Origin: Anoplopoma fimbria
Taxonomy: Eukaryota > Chordata > Actinopteri > Perciformes > Anoplopomatidae
Direction of reading: 5' to 3'
Length of the DNA stretch: 64,000 nt
Assembly: GCF_027596085.1 (NCBI RefSeq)
Contig: NC_072458.1
Location: 19,008,988-19,072,987, forward strand
A model generated the notes under the pieces. The model worked only from the letters and a program-made list of their open reading frames with translations. It was not told where the DNA came from and searched no databases. Of the stretch, positions 54,949 to 64,000 are shown in pieces (position 1 is the first letter of the stretch; each line of letters starts with the position of its first letter). The position numbers and the translations under genes are program-made.

Positions 54949-56609
54949 CATTTTGGGTCTTTTCATACAACATATGGCATACACTTTTTACTTCAGTTTT
55001 CTTTGAATTTATTAGATTTTTCTGACCTCTCAGATAAAACCATCATCAACTTCTTTTGATTATCAATGGGTTGAAAACATTTTCCATCCAGATTTTCATT
55101 TGTCTCAAGACTCAATTTGACTTTTTTATGAAAAAGGTGTATTTTTTTATTTAATATGTGATAAATATTAGCCAACAGATTCACAAGATCTGCTCCATCT
55201 ATTATGAGTGCAGCTCGTGGGTCACTGTCTTCTTTTAGTTCCTGTGATGAGGCAGCTAAATTACCTGTCCGTTGAGATTCCAGGGCTAATTCTGGCACAC
55301 GATCTAAGGATATCACTGTCAGTAGGCTTCGCATGTGCTGCAACTTTAATGGCCTTCATTCCTCAAGTAGATCACATGCTCTCAGTGCGAGTTGGCAGCC
55401 TCTTGCTATGTCACGTGAGCAAACATTACGGAGCACCGTTGGGTCTTCTTCAGCCAAGATTCAAACATATGGAGTTAATATTTTGTGTCAAACTAAGATC
55501 CTGCTGCAGATTCCCTTTGTAAAAAAATAACTTAAAGTAAATTTGCTTTCTCCTCTGAAAACCTATGACCTGTTGCACATTTTTGGTAAATGATGAGTCA
55601 TAGGTTTTCTGTGTGTGTGGTTGTCGGGGGAATCCATACTCTGTGCGTGTACTGGTGTGTTGGGAGGGGGCAAAAATGAGTCATAGCTTAGTTTACTCAT
55701 GCCTAACAGATTGAAATGTTTTAACGTTTCCATGGCGATACAATCGAAAACAGCCGCCCTCTGTAAGTCTGCGAGGGAGCTGCAGAATGTCTGTACATTT
55801 AGAGTGAAAAGTACAAAATCATTAACAGCCAGAACACTCTGAGCCTACTGGGGAATGTATCTCCAATCCTCCCCTTCTCTGTTTTTACTGTTTCTTTTTC
55901 TCTTCCAGCTCTACATTTCTAGCTCCATTGTGTTTGTTTATTTGCAGGCTACATTAACATGCACACTCGTATTCCTTCTTTCAGGCCTTACTCCTGCTAG
56001 AAATAAAAAGTTGAACTGAATCTATCATGGAAATGTTAATACTTTTTGTTTGGAATACAGATGCTCATGCAAACAATTTAAGAAAGTTGTGGAACAAGTT
56101 ACAAGGCAATAGGAGAAATGCACGCATTTTTGCATCCAGAAATTTTCTGTGTAGCTGCAACCAACTTAATTATATATCATAGAAGAACACAGACGTGTAG
56201 GAGTTCTGTTTACTCATGAACACATGATTACAGAGACATACCCACTGATTGTAAGTTGCTTTAGATAAAAAACAAAAAAGCGAAATAAATCTAATGTAAT
56301 GTGACATAGAGGATTTTGTTATGTATGTATGATAATGATATGATGATGCAGAAGGTATGGCCACAAAACAAGTCCAAACAGTCTGAAGTCAAGCACTTTG
56401 GTGCCTCAAGTAGAGATGGCAATATGGATAAAATCTTATATCCCAAATAACGACATTAGAAAGACTACACACCCAATTACTTGCACAAGCAACGTCTCAC
56501 GCTGAAGCTACGATGACACGATGTTCTCACATCAACATCGAGTCTTGCTCGTTCTTTCACTTTCCGGCTGATAAAAAGACTTGCTGGATGAAACAAATCA
56601 GGTGAGATT

Positions 56610-56750
56610 ACATTACAGTTGTGCATGGATATGCAAGTTGCTCCCCGGGCGCTTCTTAGCAGCCCACTGCTCCTCTGGGATGGGTCAAATGCAGAGAATT
56701 GTAATTTCCCCATTGTGGGACTAATAAAGGCTTAATTATTATTATTATCA
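56610..56750 (+). mobile_element. Retroelement 3' tail (teleost repeat)
   Basis: GGATGGGTCAAATGCAGAG is followed by TTTCCCCATTGTGGGACTAA, TAAAGGCTTA and (ATT)n. It shares the CCCC..GTGG.ACTAATAAAGG motif with the inverted piece at 32036-32110. Confidence 0.55.
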
Positions 56751-59700
56751 TTATTATATAGCTCAAGTCACCTAGGTAGCTAGCAAGCCAAGCTAACAGA
56801 CGTTGACTAAAGTGTAGCTCACTGATCGGTCTCACACAACACTTGATGATACTACGACAATAAAGTTATGAAAATGAGACTTTCTTGCCCTGAAAAAATA
56901 TCATTTAAATTGACAAACATCATATGTGTAATTCATAGCACAATTCAAATGGGATCAAAGTAATATTTGTCTCTTGCCGTTGACTACTGTACATATGCAG
57001 GACACAGGAAAGGGTTTGACTTAGAATAGTACTCTTTATAAGGGGTTAAAAAGCTTCCAAAGATTAAACAATCTACTGGAGGAGTACGGCACTTTGCTCA
57101 AGGACATTTGAGGCCTTGAGTCCAACCAATCACACGGTACACAGACAGTACCAACACTGTAAAAACAGCTGCATGAACCTTGTGTATGTGTGTGTTTGAT
57201 TGTGTTAGATGTGACTGAAAGGAGGCTGCAGGCAGGAAATCCATACTGCCGGTTGGGATAAGCCCAGCTCTCTCTGACCAGTATTATCATTCCCGACCTG
57301 CCTTTGTCCGGCTGCAGACACATTCCTTCTGCACCGACTGCTTCTCTCTGTCCATTCCTTCAACAACTGCATACAATGCTGAAACAACAAGACAAACAGG
57401 TCTCATCTGCACATCTCAGTTTTATTTCATTACCTTTAAAACAAGTGTGTGCATGTTTATTCTCTAGTGCATCCTTAAAATGCATTTTTTGAGAACCAAA
57501 CCCAGACGAAGGACCAAATAAAGAACAAAAACTCTCCAAAGTTGCATTCCACAGTCCACTATTTATACCGTCGAGGATGGGAGGGGTGGAAAGAGAGGTG
57601 ATATGAAGAGAAATGAGGACGGAGAGAGAACCGAGTCATGTAATAATAGTTTTTAGAGAGAAGAGGGAGAGGTTCCAGGTTGATACTCAGCTGTGAAACA
57701 GCACAGAGGGGACTCCTCTGTGCAACAGAGACAGCTTTGTCTCACCAGCCCGAGACTAGAATAGATGTTACAGTCTCCGTTGGCAGTGAGTTCTGGTTGA
57801 AAAAAAGGGGGTATGGAAAGAAGTATGAATAAAAGTATAAACTAAAGTAGTTCAAGAGTGAAAAAGTGCAAAGATATAGAAAAAGGAGAAGGTAAAACAA
57901 TTCTCCGACCCCTCTGCACTCCAGTTTTCCCTGTCCAGACATGTCGCTGCCCTTTGGTGGTAAGGACAGACACAAACTGCCCCTACCACATTCCTCTGAC
58001 CTGCCATCAATGGAGGCATAAAGAGACAAGGTTATAAGGTTGTAAGAACGGGAGGGTGGTGTCTATTTAATTTCCTTCATGAGATGAAGGAGAAAGTCGA
58101 GTAAATATCGTCGTATAGTCATGTCTCTAGTGAGTGTGAGATCGAGGAGGACAGGAGAGAGAAAATATGGGTTGAACTTGCTGAAAATGAAGGGTTTAAT
58201 GTTAAATGTTGTCTGTTGGCTGTTTTATGGTGCCTCAAGGGAACAATATTTGTCCGAGAGCCAGACGACAGAGACGATAAGGCTGAAAGGAGGAGAACTA
58301 TCTGCTAGCTCTACACCCTAAAACAAAGCCACTGCAGTTGGAGAATCTTAAAGTTAGCACACTCTTTCATTGTTTAAATAAGTTTCCATGTCAGGCAGAC
58401 AAATGACTCAACACACCTATAATCCCAAAACTATTTAGTATACATTGCCATATTGTAAACTATGTTCCTCGCTCTCGGACGACTGCTGCTTTTTAAGCTG
58501 TCCTAAACATACATTTGTATCTGCTGTGATGCTGTGATGTAATGGAGCAATTGAACCGTAATGCTGACCCTAGATCAGCGCTTCTATCTGCCTGATGCTA
58601 TCTAGGGAAGAGGAGATGGGTGGGCTCTCCGTGTGTGTGTAACCCTGTCATAGATCAGCTCAGTGACCCTTAAGCCGTCCATCAAATTTTATTATCCAAT
58701 CAGTGTTTGCTTCAGCTCGGACAAGTTGAAGCTGGCCCCTGTTGATGGTTCTCGCTTTAAGTCGACCCTTTTTGGACACACATACATACACAGACATAAA
58801 TTAGATCAAAAGGAACAATAAATGTTGTAAATGGACCATAACCAGCTACACTGGATCTTTTGTTTTTACTAAAAGATAGAGTATCAAAACCAGAGTCAGA
58901 GCAAAACATACAAGGCCCTGTGTGTCCGATGTTCAGAGTGAAAGTGTCTGCATAGTGGTAAAGTAAATTTTCCAGAGTCCAGCAGGGTTGAGAGCCAAAA
59001 CACACTGGATGTGTACGGAGACATCTGGCCGCAATTCATACACACTCAGATTTATACGCACAATTTACGCCAAAAAAAGCACAAGATGCAAGATACTTAT
59101 ACTTATCAAAAACAATCAGTTTTTTGCTCTTTTTTAGACTAAAGTGTGCAATGTTTTGATTTTATTTTTAGCCTCTCTTCCCTTCTTAACCGACTAAACT
59201 CTAACCAATGTTGGTTACGGTTAGTAAAGGTTGATTACTCCATATAACATTCATCACATGAATCTCTTTCTTTTCCTGTGCTTACATAACTATTTAACAC
59301 TATTTATGTAACTTACACATAACATTAGTGAACAAAACCATGGTTTCTATAGCAGAACTACAATTTACACATATAGTTCCTTTAAGTTCCATTTACAACT
59401 TTTATGCAAAATGGAGGCTTTAAGGAAGATAACATTGGACATCTTTTGCTTAGAGTGAACTTCTCCTTTAAAAACATGACATGAAATGCTTTTCTTTGCA
59501 GCAGGAATTCCTGAGAGGGTGTGGTTGCTGCTGGGTTGTTTGGGACCGGACAAAAACAGGCCACAAGTTTCCATCCATCCATCCAACCATCTCTCGTTCT
59601 TTCGTTCTTTTATTTTCTTTCTTTCTCTCTCCCTCTCTACATTTGCAGAGGAACCATCAGCCTGTTTTCAATCCCTCCAGTGGGGGGTCGTTTAAATGAG

Positions 59701-60010
59701 GCACCGACGTCACAGCCAGGAAACCTGAGGTGACCTCTGTCAAATCTGTATTAAAATAACAGGAATTGGCACACGCATAACATCTAATTAAGAGAGCTGA
59801 AAAACAGAGTCTCTGGTGAAAGCGTTTCTGAAAACAACTGGGATTAAGAACACATTTGTGCAGTCCAACTCTACGGCTTTTGGGAGTGTGCAAGAACCTA
59901 TTTGTTAACTTTTGAAAAGTCATAAAACTTATTTGATTATAGGGAGCAATGCTAATATTTACTCAAGTACTTCAAACTTACATTAACATCCCCTTAACCC
60001 TCTTAAATGG

Positions 60011-60016
<6 letters not shown>

Positions 60017-60072
<56 letters not shown>
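60017..60072 (+). repeat. (CA)n microsatellite
   Basis: About 28 uninterrupted units. Confidence 0.95.
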
Positions 60073-60073
<1 letters not shown>

Positions 60074-60349
60074 AGCCGATGACTCATAGCAACAACAACA
60101 TTAACGTTACAGCTTAGCTTTACATGTTTGGGTTTGGAGAAAGCTTCAGGTGAACAGAATGTCCTCTTGGAGCCTTTCTGATAGCTGGTTGTTCTCAAAG
60201 TGGCACCAGTGTAAGCTGGGTGAGTGTCTACTGGAGGGAGATGAGTAAGACCAGAGGAATGCTACAATTCATACTGACTATGATGGACAATACGTTGGTG
60301 TACTTACTGGAACCAAGGGAGATCCACGTATACTAACGCTGAAACAAAA

Positions 60350-60870
60350 CCACGAGTCTACAGCCGTGCTAGCAGCTCTGTGAGGCCGTACTTACTGTAA
60401 GCACAGTGCTTTAAGCGAAATGCTAACACATCTTATTGTGTTAACGTGCTAACATACAATAATTAGCACTAAAATAAAAATACAGCTGAGGCTTGATGGG
60501 AATGTCATTAGTTTTGCCGGTATTTTTTTGCTGATGATGCTGCTATATGATGATTTAAAGAATCACCAAATTTATTAAAATTCATCCTGAGGGGGACATG
60601 AATGTCTAAACCATATTTTATGACCACAATCATTCTGTCACAGCAGTATAAACACAGGAGTTATTGATCAAATGAATTATGGTCCCGTTAGTGTGTAAAA
60701 GTAATTCCAGTGAGCAAGCATGCACAACACCAAAGCCCTGGTCCACCTAAATGGAACAGTGCCGTAATTAATGTTATCAAAAACACCTATGTTTACCCTG
60801 CAATGACGGTGGAGAAAATCAAGGGATCATCAACGTCAAATGGTACATCATCTGGGAACCATGAATGCAA
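60350..60870 (+). mobile_element. Degenerate teleost interspersed repeat
   Basis: AAGCACAGTGCTTTAAGCGA, GATGGGAATGTCATTAGTTT, CATCCTGAGGGGGACATGAA and, later, AAATCAAGGGATCATCAACG and CTGGGAACCATGAATGC keep the order of a long repeat I recall from many fish genomes. Class not determined. Confidence 0.5.
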
Positions 60871-60939
60871 ATAAAAAGGAAAAGTGACAATCTTTATAGT
60901 ACATGTAGAAAAATGTCAGTGAAAACTTGAGACAGTAGT

Positions 60940-60975
60940 GGCTCAGGGGGTAGAGCGGGTCGTAAAGGTGGACTA
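60940..60975 (+). mobile_element. Truncated tRNA-like SINE head
   Basis: GTGGCTCAGGGGGTAGAGCG resembles a tRNA A-box region as found at SINE 5' ends. No B box follows at the usual distance. Confidence 0.35.
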
Positions 60976-63900
60976 GAGTTTCCATCCTTTTTTCCTTGAA
61001 GCCCCATCGACTCGTATCTAAGAAAAGCTGAGAACCCCCTCTAAAAATCTACATATACATGAACTAAATCTTAAAATTGAATAAAGTGATTCATCGTATA
61101 AAATGAGTTAGTCTGTTTTTATTAAATCAACTTGCTTTAATGTACATAAATGGTGTTTCGTCAACGTGAATAAAATGATGGCGTCTTGGCAAATTTTACT
61201 TTTGGACAGAAAGTCAGAAACAATCCTCCATAGTCACCATTAAAATCTTATTCTACACATAGTATAACACTAATACTGATCTTTATATGACACTGAGCAC
61301 AAATTCGATGTTTAAACAGAATGTGAACTACTATTTTTGACTGAGGACCAAGGCCTTTTTCTAAAGTTTTATGTACAGATTTTTTTATTATTATACAGTA
61401 ATTCTGTTATTATGATTTTAGTTATACATGTGCAAATCTGATCTTTGACAACCTCAGAGCAGACAAATCCAGACACACCCCATGTGATCTGACCCCGGGT
61501 TTGGAACTACTGGACTAGCCCAATGCCCCTGGTGTGGCTTAACATTGCAAAAACATTTCTTAAAACAACTGAACGATACATCTGGCTCTTGCGACACTGA
61601 CTCTGCAGTCGTTGAATCCTCCCACCAGTACTGATACACACAAAAAAGCCTGTTAAACACATAAACAAACACAAACCCACCCTGACTCTATGGTTAAAGA
61701 TTTACAGATCAAAATTGAATGTTTCATAATTATTTAATTGCTGATGTTTTCACGCTGTAGATGAAGTCTGTCACCTGTGACTGAACCCCCAGTGTGATCC
61801 TCCCTGAATGAGCATGTGATCTCATTTCTGTCAGCTTATCTCATCTCTCCAATCAGCTGTTTTCATCTACAGTGTCCCTTCGTCAGAACTGGTTGTGACT
61901 GTGCAACAGTTTAAAGTTGATTCGCCGAACAATAAACAATTTCCAGAAAAGGTTGATGCAATACAGGCGTTATCCCAGTACTGTGAAGCTTCCCAACGAA
62001 GACAAACATTTTGATTTCAAAGAGAAGTAGCGTAGTTTTAAGAGTTTTGGTGAGGTAAAGATAAACAAATCAAAGCACTGTGGGAACAAGCTGAAGCGGC
62101 ACTGTATCTTTAAGGGAAAGCATGTCTGTCATCTTTAAATAGAGGACATTCTTAATCCAGAACAGTGGAAAAACACACTGAAGAAGGACATGGGGCCCCC
62201 CTTTATTAAGTGATCCTTTAAGACCACCAAAAGCCGACTGGTACAAACACTGGGTGGCTGACGACATTGAGAAGACGGCGGCTGACAATTATGTAGCGGA
62301 CGCACTCTCTTTAGAATAAACAGCCGATAAGGCCGCTGTCATTAAAACACACTTAGACATAGTGAGACAATGCTTTATGATGCACGACATGACGGACAAC
62401 AGGGAACAGCAAAGTGAGGGAGCAGAAGTAAGAGTTTGTTATCGGTTCAAAACCGTAGATCAACTGAGAAAATGTGCCGGGGGGGAAATTGAAGCAGCAA
62501 TGTTCTCTTCTACCACAATAAATAGATGTTAAGGTGCCCCTGAGCAAGGCATTTATCTCTCTTATCTCGGCGGTAGAAGACAGTGTGAAAGAGGGATTAT
62601 TGAGTAACACTGATTAAAAATGGTGTCTACTCTCCTCTGTCTTCCTCTAAAGAAAAAGTTTGCCACAACTGATTTAGTATGCTGACTCACTTCATTGTTT
62701 TGTCTGTAAAGCGAATTGAGCAGCAGCTAGTATAATTAACTTTTGAACATCTGTTTGTGCATGAACATACACTTGTATTGAATTATTCTGTCATGTCATT
62801 AATAAATGGCTATAAAACTTAAGTTTCCTAATCACTGAAATCTACAGATGTCGGTTAACCCAGTGATGCTCAGCCCTCTATTGATTGTTTAAGTCACGAT
62901 ATGTTTTCTTTTGGCACTTTTGAACATATTTGATTTCGTAGTAGTGCTCCTTTAAATGTTTCTTTTCCATTAGTTAGGATTACCATTTGCAAATGTATTG
63001 GATCTTTGAGAAACATGTTGCTGCAACTATTTTGGCTGTACATGCAGGCTGTTGGGTCATATTTAAGGTCATAAATTATGCGCAACCATTGTCTTGTCTA
63101 GAAAAATACACTGAAAAACTTTGACCACTGGATTCCCGCATTTATTAAATCATGTTCTAATTAAAACACATATTGAGCTACTGTACAAGCATAACTACAA
63201 CGGTTTGTTTTGGTGTTCGATCTGCGCTATTTTATTTTAACTTTTATACTATTTAGCAGCAATGTCTGAACTTCAATCTGTTTCAAAATCATACAGGGAA
63301 AGAAATCTCAAATCCCAGAGCATGAAATGTGGTAAGACCATCAAAAGTGAATATAAAACATGAGTGCATCTAGAATGAAACCACCCATAAGGGCGCTTTC
63401 AGATCAAACGCAAAAGTTCCTTTCCGCAAACTGTTTTTGGAAAATGTTTTCAGAGCAAACAATAGACCAAATGCACATTTTGTTTTGAATGGGATATGTA
63501 CCATGAGGATGCATTTAAAGTCAACAAGTGTTGGAATATACACTAAAAAAGATGATCCTGATTTGAGTGAATAATAAATTGCATTATCTTCTGCATAATA
63601 GTACAATTTTGAGCCAAGAGATATTGTGCTGCCAACCCTTAATGGCAAAAAAAAGGTTTGAAATTGAACAATACGACGTTTCACATTTACACAATATACC
63701 AAAAGAAACTAGTGACACAGAAAAATAAAGTTTTTTTCAGCTGTTTGTGAGACAGATTAAAGGATTTGAAAGAGAAGAAGAACATGCAGAAGAGGAGGAC
63801 ACACTGACAGGATGTTTTGGTGAGTTTGGACAGTTCTGCAGATTGGAGCAGACAGAAACAGAGCAGCCCAAATGAATGTCCAGCATGTGGCCTGTCTCAG

Positions 63901-64000
63901 TGGGACATTCAGTCCTCCACCACAACGCCCCCTTACATATTTGTTTCCCCCCTTGTCTGACTCCACACCCACTGATGATCTCTCCCTCCTCTGCGAAGGA

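Overview
This window is vertebrate nuclear DNA, almost certainly from a ray-finned (percomorph-like) fish. Genes are split by GT-AG introns. (CA)n/(GT)n arrays are extremely frequent. Several interspersed repeats are families I recognise as common in teleosts. The exons match MFSD2A, INIP/SOSS-C, YARS1 and NHSL3 (KIAA1522); YARS1 and KIAA1522 are also neighbours in mammals. No species can be named from the sequence. No viral, prokaryotic or CRISPR content was seen.

Layout, left to right. (1) 1-6.2 kb, plus strand: the last seven coding exons of mfsd2a, the sodium-dependent lysophosphatidylcholine (DHA) transporter, followed by a long 3' UTR. (2) 7.6-8.1 kb, plus strand: an intronless 98-codon inip gene (SOSS complex subunit C), followed by a tandem repeat of about 290 bp. 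(3) 9.2-15.85 kb, plus strand: complete yars1 (cytoplasmic tyrosyl-tRNA synthetase), with a probable non-coding first exon and 13 coding exons giving 533 aa. (4) 16.5-52.6 kb, minus strand: nhsl3, convergent with yars1. It has seven shared coding exons, including a 3.6 kb exon, and three alternative first coding exons at 25.4, 43.0 and 52.5 kb, all ending in the same phase. The predicted isoforms are 1487, 1507 and 1545 aa. (5) 52.6-64 kb: upstream flank of nhsl3 with microsatellites and decayed mobile elements and no convincing gene.

The genes are individually regulated eukaryotic units and not an operon. Functionally they cover lipid transport, DNA-damage response, translation and actin/WAVE-linked cell shape.

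The most interesting structural points are these. A short mfsd2a intron has (CA)n at its 5' end and (GT)n at its 3' end, and the next in-frame exon is itself flanked by (GT)n and (CA)n, so two competing RNA pairings are possible. inip has no introns. A 19-bp-stem inverted repeat sits at the yars1 promoter. nhsl3 has three mutually exclusive first exons. Two sibling MITEs sit in (TA)n tracts. I found no clear evidence for an entirely new biological system.
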